64,000 nt of DNA from Calliphora vicina (Eukaryota; Arthropoda; Insecta; Diptera; Calliphoridae), in the NCBI RefSeq assembly GCF_958450345.1, contig NC_088783.1, positions 86,015,895-86,079,894 of the forward strand, in the 5' to 3' direction. Positions 11,719 through 23,929 of this stretch are shown here, one piece after another; position 1 is the first letter of the stretch; each line of letters opens with the position of its first letter. The notes under the pieces were generated by a model, which was not told the origin of the DNA, searched no databases, and worked only from the letters and a program-made list of their open reading frames with translations. A program made the position numbers and the translations under genes.

Positions 11719-13329
11719 CAGTGACGGACATTACAATAGAATCACTACCAATATTTCATATAAAACTATGATTTATATATAATATATTAAACTCTATTTT
11801 TATTTTGCCTTTGAATTTTGTCAATTACAATTACAACTTATTACAATATTAATAACATTGTTACTTTTCAAATTAAATGATATGAAACGTAAATTTTGTT
11901 GAATACATTGCGACAATAAATAGAATCACATTTAAAAAATTAAATTAAAAGTTGGCTTTGACTTTTCATTTTTGGATTTTTTTGTTAATGAGAAAATATT
12001 TTAATAGTAATTATTAAATATTAGCTATCGGTAATAAAATATTTATCAAAAAATGGGTCGCGCAAAACATTGCACTGAAGAAGAAAGGAAAATTATTAAA
12101 AATTTAAGTTGTTCCGGCCGATCTCAACGTGAAATTGCTAAATTAGTAGGACGATCCCAGAAATTTGTTTTCAATGCGTTATCCATCCGCAAGCCGCCAT
12201 GGGAAAACCACGAAAAACTAGTCATCATGAAGATAATTTAATTGTTATAATATCCAAACGAGATCCATTTAAGTCCGCTGACGCAATCCGGAAGGAGGTT
12301 GGTTGTGAAGTATCCACAAGAACTGTTCAAAGAAGATTAGTTGATGCTGGTCTGCATGGCAGAACTTCAAGAAAAGTTCCAATGCTCACTAAAATGCATG
12401 TGGCAGCAAGAAAGAAATTTGCCAAAGAACATAAGGATTGGTGTGGCCCGGAAAATATAAAAAAGTGGCGAAATGTGTTGTGGACGGATGAAACAAAAAT
12501 TAATTTGATTGGTAGCGATGGTAAAACATGGGTCAGACGTCCAAAAAATGCTGAATTAGATCCTCGGTATACAACAAAAACGTTCAAACATGGTGGTGGA
12601 AATATTATGATATGGGGATGCTTCTCTTGGTATGGCGTTGGTCCAATTTACTGGATTAAGGAAAATATGGATAAGCACCTGTACGTGAATATTTTGGAAA
12701 ATGTTATGAAGCCACGTGCAGAATGGAGTATGCCCTTAAAATGGATATTCCAACAAGATAACGACCCAAAGCACACTTCAGGTCTTGCGAAAATGTGGTT
12801 TTCAGATAACAAAATTGATATTATGGAGTGGCCCTTGCAATCCCCAGACTTAAATCCTATCGAAAACCTATGGAAAATAGTCAAAGATAAACTTGGACCT
12901 GAAAAAGTAAAAAACAATGAAGAATTATGGCAAAAAATCCAGGAAATTTGGTACGATATTCCTCGTTCTACATGCGAACGATTGGTAAATTCAATGCCAA
13001 AAAGATGTGATGCTGTTATCAAAAATAATGGTTATGCAACAAAATATGTATTCGGAAAACGATGCGTTTTTAAGATGTTCTTTAATTTTTATAAGTATTA
13101 GACTGATTGATTCTATTTTAATGTCGCGTATCTCATTTAGTTTTTTTATATTTGTCATAGTTTTTAACATAAGAATGTGTTAATTTTTTATTTAAGTTTT
13201 ATTTATTTTTTGTGTACACCATAGACATTAATACATACTGAAATAATTTAAATTTTTGAACTAAATTCTGTAGTTTTAATAATTTACTTAAATTTATATG
13301 TAGTGATTCTATTGTATTGTCCGTCACAG
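11719..13329 (+). mobile_element. Inner Tc1-like element
   Basis: Starts CAGTGACGGACATTACAATA and ends with its near-perfect complement finishing CCGTCACAG, with TA on both sides. Length is 1,611 bp, typical of Tc1. It carries one nearly intact transposase gene. Because it interrupts the outer element, it arrived later. Confidence 0.9.
12053..13101 (+). pseudogene. Tc1-like DD34E transposase with one frameshift
   Basis: Cut-and-paste transposase of the Tc1 group. The first frame (12053-12241) holds MGRAKHCTEEERKIIKNL and the helix-turn-helix with SGRSQREIAKLVGRSQ. It must shift near 12190-12205 into the second frame, which continues KPRKTSHHEDN, TRTVQRRLVDAGLHG, then the catalytic domain. 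The catalytic residues are all present: Asp in WTDETKIN, Asp in FQQDNDPKHTS, and Glu in SPDLNPIENLW, with 34 residues between the second Asp and Glu. The frame then stays open to the stop at 13101. The single frameshift makes this copy probably inactive, but it is otherwise well preserved at about 345 residues. Confidence 0.88.
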
Positions 13330-13566
13330 TAAATAAAACTATACAAGTAAAATAATAAAAAAAAATTTTTTTATTTTAAAATTTTTTTTTAAATTTTGGG
13401 CTACATATGGAATATTTGGAAAAGTTTCCATTGTTTTGTCAAACACTGTATATATATGCATATTTATGCGCGTTCAAATATTCCGGATTAATTTAACCTT
13501 TCAGATTCTCCAATCAATGAATAAAACGCATTGAAATCTGTAAATGGAATACATGTACATTAAGGG

Positions 13567-14750
13567 CAGTGATGTTATACGTAGGGAAAAATCCCTATTC
13601 GTAGGGATTTTCTGCTAAAAAAATGGCCGTAGGGAAAAAATTACAGATTTGTTGAAATCATTAAAATGTAGGGACTTTTCAATAATGTGGGAAAAATATA
13701 TTAATTTCGCATCCCTTTTGTTATCTGTGACTACCTACATACTAATAAAATTCTTGATTCGGCAATATTACAAAATAGCAAATTTTGTCTTTGAATGATC
13801 GCTTGCCGCCATTTCAGCTTTGATTTTATAGTAGATTTGTAAAATATTTTTTTTTTATATTTATATGTATATAATATAATACATATATTCAGCAGAATGA
13901 ACTCTTCGTATTCTTCAGACTCCTCGACACGCTTTGAGGAAACCCAAAAGTACCAAAAACAAAAAGACCAGTGAATTTTTTGATTTTTTAAGATCATAAA
14001 AATCATTATATTCCGACTTAAATCTTCTTTTTTCAGGACTGAATCTATTATTCAACTCAATCTGCATCAAACCGAAACTTTTAAAATTTAATCGATGGAT
14101 AGATTTTAGGATTTTCATTATCTTAAAAAAAATCAAATAATTTTTGGTGTTTAATCACTTTTGAGGCTCACTGTATGTACGTTTGTATGTTTTGAGTTAC
14201 AAAACATTTATTTTGATAGATATCCAACTCGCATCCCACTAAGCGACCAAAAAGCTATTCGAGGAAAATACCAAGGCTTTCTTTTGAGAAAAAAAGTCAT
14301 AAAAGTTTTTGATTTTGCAAAAAAAAAAAAATCAAAAATTTTTTTTTTTTTAATTTTTTTTCGAAAGATTGAAGAAATAGTTCTAAATTATTTAGGACAA
14401 ATTTTGCAATGAACAATAGGTAATTAGTTACAGGGATGAGAAATAACACCTGTATGGCCAAAATGTCAAATTTTCAGAGAGTTCTTGACCGATATTGTTG
14501 AAAAATTGTGTCTAAACTACTATCCTATAGGACTAACCTTGGTTTCAAAAGTTGGTTCACTTGACGTGAAATCCCCCATATATATATATAAAATACATCA
14601 AACACAAAGGGTATTATTTGCATTGATATACGAATTATCATTTAAAAGTTGTAGGGATTTTTGTAGAGACAATCTTTTGAGCGCGTAGGGAAAAATAGGG
14701 ATTTTTTCGGGCTACGTAAAGACTTCTTAAAAAAGTATATAACATCACTG
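13567..14750. mobile_element. hAT-type non-autonomous element, 8-bp TSD
   Basis: Ends CAGTGATGTTATACGTAGGG (left) and its complement ending AACATCACTG (right), with a perfect 8-bp duplication ATTAAGGG (13559-13566, 14751-14758). Inner copies of GTAGGGAAAAAT occur near both ends. It is about 1.18 kb and I see no transposase. Confidence 0.85.
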
Positions 14751-14759
14751 ATTAAGGGT

Positions 14760-16210
14760 ATAACTGAAATTAATAATACATTTATACCTATTAATTATTT
14801 TGGAAAGGAAAGTATCCGCAAAAGATGCACTTTCTAAAATCAATTTTACTAAATTTTAAAATTGTATTCACCAAGGGAAATAATAGACCAATTTAACATT
14901 GTCACAAAATTGTTTAAAAGTTATGTCCCTAATTTACATATGCCAGTACAAAATGTATTAATACATATAACGACACTTACCCCGACGACTTCATTGCTCC
15001 TCGACGTTGTTATTATTGTTTATGTGTTTTTGTATGTGTTAATATTCCGTTTTTTTTTAATTTCTTTGTTGTTGTTGCCTATACAATGACGTACGAATAT
15101 AAAAAGTTCACTAGGAACTGCACTGCACTCTGCACAACCACCGCCAACAAGAATTTACTTCACTTGCGGTACATATCAAGTGTCAAGGCACCCAAAAAAT
15201 AAACACCAGCAGCACGAAACATAGAAAGACTTCTTATTTTCTCCAACAAATATTAATTACACACAGCGCATTTTTCTGATAAATAAAAATAAAAAGAAGA
15301 CAGATTCGTATTCTTCTTTTTAAAATGATCAATTTGTGTTTTATTCTTATTCCAACGGATGTATTACGTATAGCAATTTGACGATAAAACGCCAAATATT
15401 AAAAACATTTGAAATTTATTAGAGGTATTTTTTGTTTTGATTATATATTGTATTCCACTTTTATCACTCCACAAGATAACAAACAAACGCAATTTATGTT
15501 ATATACATATATTTCTATTATTACGGTGTTGTCTTTTTTCTCCTTTTTGTTGTTAACTAGAAACGCCAACACAATTTTTTGTTAACATATAATTGAAAAA
15601 ATACTTTGCACCATCAATGTCGAACATTATTTCAATTTACGTTTTTCCAGAGTTCATTTTATCGTGATTTTTTAATTCTTCGATTCATGTTTGCGTTTTT
15701 TAAATGTATTTAAATTCCATCCCAATTAAAAAATGTTAAAATAAATACTCTTAGTTAATTTAGGTTGTTAAAATCAATTAATTTTATTCCGTTTATAGTT
15801 CTATTTAACAAATACAAAAGAGGAAAATAAACCAAACGACAGAATAGATGGAAATCCAACACAAAACTGAATTCATTTTTAGTGATGCAAAATGAATGAA
15901 GCGAGTACTGGTTAGCTAAATACGATAGCAACCATGTATTCCATTAGTAACCGTTGTAAATTTAAACGTTTTAATGATGCCTGACTGAAACACTGCAGCA
16001 AAAATCAACCGCAAAATTAATAACACACATGAACAAAACTTCCCAATGAAGACATTGTCACACAAAAATAATGAGATATTATTGGGCCAATTAAAGAAAT
16101 ACAAATGAAATAGGAGCTTATCTTTTTCCTAATTTATACTTTCTCAATATACCAATGGTTGCAGAAATTGTGTTCTGTTAAATATGCAAGTAACAATATT
16201 ACATGAATAA
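14760..16210. other. Intergenic, no gene seen
   Basis: AT-rich sequence with a slightly less AT-rich patch near 15090-15200. Short frames only; no motif I can name. Confidence 0.4.
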
Positions 16211-16215
16211 GTTTT

Positions 16216-16790
16216 TTATACCTTTCACCTTCGTGAGAAGGGTATAAGTTTGTCATTCCGTTTGTAATTTCTACATTTTATTCTGTATATATATTCTGGA
16301 TCCTTATAGATAGAGGAGTCGATTAAGCCATGTCCGTCTGTCTGTTGAAATCAACTTTCCGAAGTCCCCAAATAACTTACATACACGATACATACATCAA
16401 TATCTCCGAAATTCTCGGACGGCTCGGTTGCTATTTAAAATCGAGAAAATCGGTCCACAAACGGCTGAGATATAAGGAAAAAACAAGGACAACCTCGATT
16501 TTGAACCTATTTTTGACGAATATCTGGATTACTAAGTCATTAATATAGACAATATGGATATCTAATGATAGATATTTCAAAGATCTTTGCAACGACGTAT
16601 ATAAGACCATAGTACCTACAATGGGTCAAAATCGGAAAAATATTTTTTAACGCGAAAAAATTTTTTTCCACAAAATTAAAAAAAAACTGGAAAAAAATCA
16701 ATTTTGTTTAACTAAAAATATTTTGAAGTATAATTTGGTGAAGGGTATATAAGATTCGGCACCACCGAATATAGCTCTCTTACTTGTTTT
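16216..16790 (-). repeat. Hairpin-ended (GTCY)n repeat, copy 1
   Basis: Copy of a family seen at least eight times here. In family orientation the 5' end is ACAAGTAAGAG, then a hairpin around ATTCGG...CCGAAT. There follow an A/T-homopolymer middle, a conserved core with ATCTCAGCC, a (GTCY)n tract, and a 3' hairpin around CCCTTCTCACGAAGGTGAAGGG. This copy is inverted. The (GTCY)n tract and conserved core recall the mini-me elements of flies; that family assignment is inference. Confidence 0.8.
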
Positions 16791-17507
16791 ATTTATGTTT
16801 TAAATTTAAACATTTTAACGATTTTGAGCCTATTTGCAATTAATTAACTCACTGTTTATATGTCACATTGGTTACGGAAAATTCTTGTTTTTATGAGATG
16901 CCGGATGGTAAAATTTAATTATTTGGTAGCTCTATTATTGAATAAAATATGATACATTTTTTATTTTTTTAAATGCAAAATTGAAAATAAAAGTTCTTGT
17001 TTGTCTTGCAATGAAATTAATGCAAAAATGCAATGAAATAGTTAAAAAAACGTCTTAATAACTAAAAACGTTAAAACATATGGGAATGTTTAAAATCTTA
17101 TTTGCAAATAGTGTCGTTAATCAGGAATTGTTTTCGTGAGTTAGCTATTCGCAAATAAAAAATTAAGTCACTGTTTATGCGGGAATTTTTTCTAATTGCA
17201 ATATTTTTATTTGCGAATAAGCCGTGCATATAAACGTAGTAATTAATGCGTAGAAAAATATTTATGTTTGATGTTAAGATCTTTGCCCTGCACGCAAGTA
17301 AAATGTTGGAAATTCATCGAAATGTCTACAAGTAGCAATTTAAATATAAGAAAACTAAATTACAGCGAATTAAATGAATAAACCTTGTAAATAACTTCGT
17401 CGTGCACAAGTATTTAAATCAAAAATATAAAAATTAATGTGCAGTGACTCTCATTAATATTCGGTTTTTTTGTTCCAGTTATTAAAAGTCAACAAAATTA
17501 ATAGAAA

Positions 17508-18040
17508 ACAAGTAAGAGAGCTATATTCGGCTGTGCCGAATCTTGTATACCCTTCAATATACTAATTTTAAATATTTTTTTTCAGTTTTTTTAATTTTTT
17601 AAAAAAAAAAATTTTTGGAATTGTTATTTTAAAATTAAAATTTTTTAAATTTAAAAAAAAAATTTTGTTTTTTAAATTTTTTTTGGTGAAAAAGATCTTT
17701 GAAATATCTATCATTAGATATCCATATTGTCTACATTAATGACAGTAATCCAGATATAGGTTAAAAATCGAGGTTGTCCTGGTTTTTTCCTCATATCTCA
17801 GCCATTTGTGGATTTTAAATAGGAAACTCCTCGAAAGCATGTCTGACAGAATTATTGGAGATTTGGATCCCGAAGATATCTGGAGTCTTCAGAAAATTGA
17901 TTTCAACAGACAGGCAGACATGGCTTAATCGACTCAGCCATCTATAAGGATCCAGAATAAATATACTTTATAGGGTCGGAAAATGTTATTGTGGAAATTA
18001 CAAACGGAATGACAAACCTTCTGACGAAGGTGAAGGGCAT
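17508..18040 (+). repeat. Hairpin-ended (GTCY)n repeat, copy 2
   Basis: Same family as copy 1, forward. It has the 5' ACAAGTAAGAG with the CGGCTGTGCCG hairpin, the AT-rich middle, the core with TGTCTGACAGAATTATTGG, a much shortened CAGA tract, and an eroded 3' hairpin. The stretch 16,800-17,500 before it holds nothing I recognise. Confidence 0.8.
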
Positions 18041-18556
18041 GATGTAATAAGGAAGGTGAGAGCGTTTCGACAACAAACACAACAAACACAAAATTTCTTG
18101 CAGACAAGAGCATAGGTTTTGTCAAAATTGAATTTGTCAAATAAAAAATAAACAAATTTTATTTTTGCATATTAACTAAAAAACGGCCGTTAAATTTAAA
18201 TTATTTTTAAAAAAGAACAAAGGTTTAATAGTGCTTTATAAAAATTTCATTATATGAAATCTTTTTATTCACATTTTCATTCATGTTTTTTGATTTAAAA
18301 TTTTTTTCTTTGAAAATAAAATTTTTTATTTTTTCAAAATAAATTCAGTTTGGCAAAACACAAGCACTTTCAAAATAGATAAATAAAAATCAGCTGTGCA
18401 TCCTGGTGAAGGGTATAATAATAATCAAAAATAAACTTACTTCAGAATTCTCAATATTGAACAGAAAAATTACGTTTTCCCACCACTTTACATCTTTTTT
18501 TATTTGTTGTCAAGACAAAATTGTCAAACAAAAGCACTAACAATTTTATCATAAAG

Positions 18557-19611
18557 CTAGGTACTCTGTTCAATATTTGGATGATATTTATGCGAAATAT
18601 TTGGAATGAAATATATGCGAAATAATTTCGCAAAAGTTGTACTCTGTTTTTATTGTGGAAAACATGTGAAATACATCAGGCAACCTTATTTTTCCACACG
18701 AAATAACATACGCAGCACTTCTTTCGCACGAAATTATAAAGCGCACCATACACTATCAAAATACTCAAGGCGAATTTATACAAAAACAACGATTGGTCTT
18801 AACAAATGTCAAAAAACCAAAATGAAAAATTAAACAAATAAGTATTTAAACTTAATATTGTGTAGATAATTGAATAGTGAGGGCTTTACTTATTTATGTA
18901 AACAATAAATATTTTGTTAATAATCTTAGAATATGTAGATATTTAAATATAAAAACAAGCTTTGACAGTTGTTTGAACCAAAAAGCGAAAAAAAAAATTA
19001 TCAGCTGTTTGACTGACTCCACCTTGTATTAATTCGCCTTGAAAATACTCATCAAGCACTATGGTAGTATTAGTGAAAATGTGTTTGTATGTGTGACACC
19101 GACAACGCTTGATGGAAAATCAAAAACATTTTGATTTTTAGCATGCTTGATGTCACTTTTTGATAGTGTATGGTGTTTTTTCATCAATCACGAAGTCATT
19201 TACAAAAATATTTCAAGGCGTTAGGTTGATGAGCGTGTCGGATGAAGAGAATAATTTTTTATATTACATATTTCGCTTATTATTTTTGATTTTTTCTTTA
19301 TTCTCAACATGTTCTCGTTATTGCAATTAAAGTTGCATCCGATATTGACATTTTTAAATACATTTTGTGCAAAAATTAAATATAATTCCCGCTATTGGTG
19401 TTAACACCACAAAATCAAAAATAAAATGCAGATTGACGAGTCATCAATCAAGTGTACATCAAAGCATCAAATTACACGTACACGAAAGTGACATCAAGCA
19501 TTTTGATAGTGTATGGTGCCCTTAAAAGTAACAGCGAGATGTCAAGCTGCATATAAGATTTTTCGTATGAAAAAACCATGATTTTTCGCAAATATGAACA
19601 GAGTACTAGGC
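18557..19611. mobile_element. Nested inverted-repeat element pair
   Basis: Outer ends GTACTCTGTTCAATATTT and AAATATGAACAGAGTAC form one inverted repeat. Inside it, CACCATACACTATCAAAA (near 18746) and TTTTGATAGTGTATGGTG (to 19519) form a second. A block near 18780-19040 containing TTGGTCTTAACAAATGTC is also found near 60070-60255 and, inverted, near 31490-31680. So this is a repeat within a repeat within a repeat. Confidence 0.7.
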
Positions 19612-19639
19612 TTAACGAAGCAATAATACTAATAAATGG

Positions 19640-19722
19640 AGACTATACCTGATAATTCTTTATCTAGACAACCATTTTGAAGTTTATCATGATACAAATT
19701 TGTCAGGTATAGACAGGGGGTA
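19640..19722. mobile_element. Partial palindromic MITE (CTATACCTGATAA family)
   Basis: Contains GACTATACCTGATAA and ends TCAGGTATAGACAGGGGG, matching the ends of the fuller copy at 34381-34584. One side appears deleted. Confidence 0.5.
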
Positions 19723-19875
19723 ATGAAGCACGCATTTCTGTAGTAATTGGTTTCTTTAAAACCAATTAGTGAAAAGTGAACTCTAAATATATATGTACAT
19801 ATGTATGTACATTTAAGTAAAATAAACATTAACAAGATGTCATTATATTCATTGAGAATTTTCGGAATTTAGAAA

Positions 19876-20646
19876 TAACAAGTAATAGTGCTATATTCGG
19901 CTGTGCCGAATCTTAAATACCCTTCACCAAATTATACTTCAAAATTTTAAATATTTTTAGGTAAACAAAATTTAATTTTTTTTACAGTTGTTTTTTGAAT
20001 TTTTTGGAAAAAAAAATTTTTTTTGTTTGTTATTTAAATTATTTTTTTTAAATTTAAAATTTTTTTTTTTTAAATTTTAAAATTTTTTTTTTTTTAAATT
20101 TAAAATTTTTTTTTTAAATTTTAAAATTTTTTTTTTTTTAAATTTTAAAATTTTTAAAAAAAAAAAAAAAAAATCTGGTTCAAAATTTTTTTCCCGATTT
20201 TGACCCATTGTAGGTCCAACTTTCTATGGTCTTATATACGTCGTTGCAAATGTCTTTGAAATATCTATCATTAGATATCCATATTGTCTATATTAATGTC
20301 TTAGTAATCCAGATATAGGTAAAAAAATAGGTCAAAAATCGAGGTTGTCTTGGTTTTTTCCTCATATCTCAGCCATTTGTGGACCGATTTTGCTGATTTT
20401 AAATAGCAAAATTCTCGAAAGCATGTCTGACAGAATTATTGAAGACTTGGATCCCGAAGATATCTGGGGTCTTCAGAAAACTGATTTCAACAGACAGACG
20501 GACAGACGGACATGGCTTAATCGACTCCGCTATCTATAAGGATCCAGAATATATATACTTTATAGGGTCGGAAATGAAAAATGTAGAAATTACAAACGGA
20601 ATGACAAACTTATATATACCCTTCTCACGAAGGTGAAGGGTATAAA
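19876..20646 (+). repeat. Hairpin-ended (GTCY)n repeat, copy 3
   Basis: Full-length forward copy with a very long T/A homopolymer middle (20020-20175), the conserved core, a short CAGACGGACAGACGG tract and an intact 3' hairpin ending GAAGGTGAAGGGTATA. Open frames across it are chance products of the repeat. The stretch 20,650-21,165 after it holds no recognisable gene. Confidence 0.85.
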
Positions 20647-21168
20647 AAGTGACAAATATATGGGTATGTTTGAGTCTTTATTTTGTTAACGATAATGAAT
20701 AGTGAAATACCTCAGGACCCTGTTTACATGTTAGTCACTTATGACATGTAATTATTACTTATTACGAGAGACCCAACATTTGAAGATCTCCTATGGACTC
20801 TTTGTATTTTAAGACAAACTGGCTAGGAAATATGTTAGCAGTCATATCCGCACAATTCCTAATTTACAGTGTGAGGAAGATTTAGATAAAAACGTCAATG
20901 ATTTCACGTCATTGATAATTTCGGCTATGAAGCACTCTAGGTGCCAAATCCTTTCAAAACCTAATACGCTTATTTCAAATTAGGATACTGAAAAACTGAA
21001 AAGGGGTCTTTTCAGTTTTCGTACCGAAGAGGATCACATGAACGAAAGTAAAAAAGAACATTAAGCCACCGGTAGAGGAACAAAGCGTTTTAATAAAAGC
21101 TAAATTTCCTGAACATTTAAGTCAAGTATTTCAACATAATTGCAGGCAAATGTTCAAACTTAATAAAA

Positions 21169-21966
21169 ACAAGTAAGAGTGCTATATTCGGCTATGCCGA
21201 ATCTTATATACCCTTCACCTTTGTTGTGGATGCATTATTATTTTTTATAATTAGTATATATGTATGTACATTGCCCACTTTCAGCGTACAGCATCCTAAA
21301 TTTATCAAGAACACAAAAAACAACAACAACGCCAAACGAAACAAAACACCAAAAGAAAAAACAAAATACGCAAGGCAATGAAACCAACACACATCCAAAC
21401 ATACGTTTAATTGTATAAAAAACAACAACAACGCCAAAAGAAACAAAATACGCAAAGCATGCACATTCAAACATACGATTTGTTGATTTTTTGTCAAAAA
21501 AACCAACACACAACCAAACAAACGTTTAGTTGTATAAAAAACAACAACAACGCCAAAAGAAACAAAACACAAAAAAAAACAAAATACGCAAAGCATGCAC
21601 ATCCAAAAACATACGTTTTGTTGCTTTTTTGTCAAAAAAACCAACACACAACCAAACAAACGTTTAGTTGTATAAAAAACAACAACAACGCCAAAAGAAA
21701 CAAAAAACAAAAAAAAAACCAAATACACAAAGCTTGCACACCCAAGCATACGTTTTGTTGTTTTTTTGTCAAAGCATGCAATACATTGTGTTTTTTGATG
21801 AAATTTTCAGAGGTTGTCTCGGATTTTTGCTCATATCTCCGTTATTTATGGACGGATTTAGCTGATTTTAAATAGCAAAATTCTCGAAAGTATGTCTGAC
21901 AGAATTGTTGAAGATTTGGATCCCGGAGATATCTGGGGCCTTCAGAAAATTGATTTCAACAGACAG

Positions 21967-22032
<66 letters not shown>

Positions 22033-22169
22033 GGACATGGCTTAATCGACTCCGCTATCTATAAGGATCCAGAATATATATACTTTATAGGGTCGGAAAT
22101 GAAAAATGTAGAAATTACAAACGGAATGACAAACTTATATATACCCTTCTCACGAAGCTGAAGGGTATA
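21169..22169 (+). repeat. Hairpin-ended (GTCY)n repeat, copy 4, with internal minisatellite
   Basis: Forward copy with a different interior. After the 5' hairpin it follows CACCTTTGTTGTGGATGC, then four imperfect tandem units of roughly 100-138 bp (21,310-21,780) rich in AACAACAACGCCAAAAG. It then rejoins the usual core, a CAGA tract (~21,960-22,033) and the 3' hairpin. The same variant 5' part occurs at 62568. Long open frames in both strands here come from the tandem units. Confidence 0.85.
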
Positions 22170-22725
22170 ACAAGTAAGAGTGCTATATTCGGTTGTGCCG
22201 AATCTTATATACCCTTCACCAAATTATACTTCAAAATTTTAAATATTTTTAGGTAAACAAAATTTATTTTTTTTCCAGTTGTTTTTTGAATTTTTTGGAA
22301 AAAAAAATTTTTCGATTGTTATTTAAATTTTTTTTTTTTATTTAAAATTTTAAATTTTAAAATTTTTTTTTTCGTTTTTTAAATTTTTTAAAAAAAAAAA
22401 AAAAAATTCGGGTTCAAAATTTTTTTTCCCGATTTTCACCCATTGTAGGTCCAACTTGCTATGGTCTTATATACGTCGTTGCAAATGTCTTTGAAATATC
22501 TATCATTAGATATCCATATTGTCTATATTAATGTCTTAGTAATCCAGATATAGGTAAAAAAAATAGGTCAAAAATCGAGGTTGTCTTGGTTTTTTCCTCA
22601 TATCTCAGCCATTTGTGGACCGATTTTGCTGATTTTAAATAGCAAAATTCTCGAAAGCATGTCTGACAGAATTATTGAAGATTTGGATCCCGAAGATATC
22701 TGGGGTCTTCAGAAAACTGATTTCA

Positions 22726-22787
<62 letters not shown>

Positions 22788-22925
22788 GGACATGGCTTAA
22801 TCGACTCCGCTATCTATAAGGATCCAGAATATATATACTTTATAGGGTCGGAAATGAAAAATGTAGAAATTACAAACGGAATGACAAACTTATATATACC
22901 CTTCTCACGAAGGTGAAGGGTATAA
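22170..22925 (+). repeat. Hairpin-ended (GTCY)n repeat, copy 5, head-to-tail with copy 4
   Basis: It begins directly where copy 4 ends (GGGTATAACAAGTAAGAG), so two copies lie head to tail with no spacer. Complete: 5' hairpin, poly-T/A middle, core, a long pure CAGA tract (~22,730-22,790) and 3' hairpin. Confidence 0.85.
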
Positions 22926-23300
22926 AAATAATCAGCTGTTTCATCGCAGTCACCTTTCTAAGTGTGCCCTGATGTATTTAGTGGTATTAAACAATAATTG
23001 TTAGTAAAAATTTAAATAAAAAATCATATTTATAGTTCCGAGGAAGATTTTACGTTTAATATCCAAAAATTAATAATAAGAACCAGGTTGGACATGGAAT
23101 CAGTAGCAAATCATCTGCAACAGCTGATCACGCCACAGATTATGAACAGGTACGTCACGGTGTTAAAATGTATCAAAGTGGCATCACATATTTAACACCA
23201 TCGTAAGAAAGGAATAGCAAATATATATGTAAAATGTTTTGCTATCTTTTTTCTTCGATGGTGAAAAGCTGATACACCACTTTTATAAATGTCAGTCAAT

Positions 23301-23819
23301 TAGGGTTCCATTAGGGTTCTTTTTCCTGAAAAAAGTCGGAAAAAAGCCGAACAATCGATTATGTTATCTCAAAAGTCGATAAAAGTCGAATAGTCGATAA
23401 AAGTGGAAAATAGTCGATAAAAGTCGAATAGACGATAAAGTCGACTTTTTAGATTGTTAAAAAAATATTGCACTTGCATTTTTTGTAGTGTATGCTAATA
23501 TATGTAAATAATAAATAAATGTTTATAAAATAAAGCTTTTTTCTACAGAAAATTCTTACAACATTCTTCTAACTATTATAGCCATGATAAATTTAATTTT
23601 TATTGCTAAACATTACAAAAGGCGCATCAATAAATGTAGAAACCATGTATTTTTTACAAGAAATGGTAAAAAGTCGAAAATAGTTGGAAAGTCGATTAAC
23701 TAAAAAGTCGATAGTTCGACTTTTCATAAATTACCAAAAGTCGAAAGTTCTAAAAGTCGACTTTTTAAAAAACGGAAAAAGTCGAAAGTTCGATTTTTTG
23801 TTTCAGCTATAGAACCCTA
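23301..23819. mobile_element. hAT-type MITE built from AAAGTCGA repeats
   Basis: Ends TAGGGTTC (left) and GAACCCTA (right), flanked by a perfect 8-bp duplication CAGTCAAT (23293-23300, 23820-23827). The two arms are mostly variants of AAAAGTCGA and GTCGATAAAAGTCG, separated by an AT-rich centre. No coding capacity. Confidence 0.85.
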
Positions 23820-23929
23820 CAGTCAATCACGCATCAGCAACAAAACTTGCCATAACTGCGGCAGTGATGCAAAAATTTACTGCATTTACGAACGTAACCC
23901 ATGTGTTTTAACCAGGGTTTCGATATTCA

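Larger units (their letters stand above)
10217..13448. mobile_element. Outer Tc1-like element (split by a second Tc1)
   Basis: The ends CAGTGGTTGACAAAACAATG (left) and CATTGTTTTGTCAAACACTG (right) are inverted repeats flanked by TA, as for Tc1/mariner. The GACAAAACAATGGAAACTT motif recurs inside near 10405 and again inverted near 11605, giving the IR/DR double-binding-site layout. The element is interrupted at a TA by a complete younger Tc1 element (11719-13329). Confidence 0.9.

Noticed and set aside
21204..21875. Long open frames on both strands (up to 181 codons)
   Set aside because: They are produced by tandem AACAACAACGCC-rich units inside a dispersed repeat and encode only low-complexity sequence. 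No start context or conserved domain.
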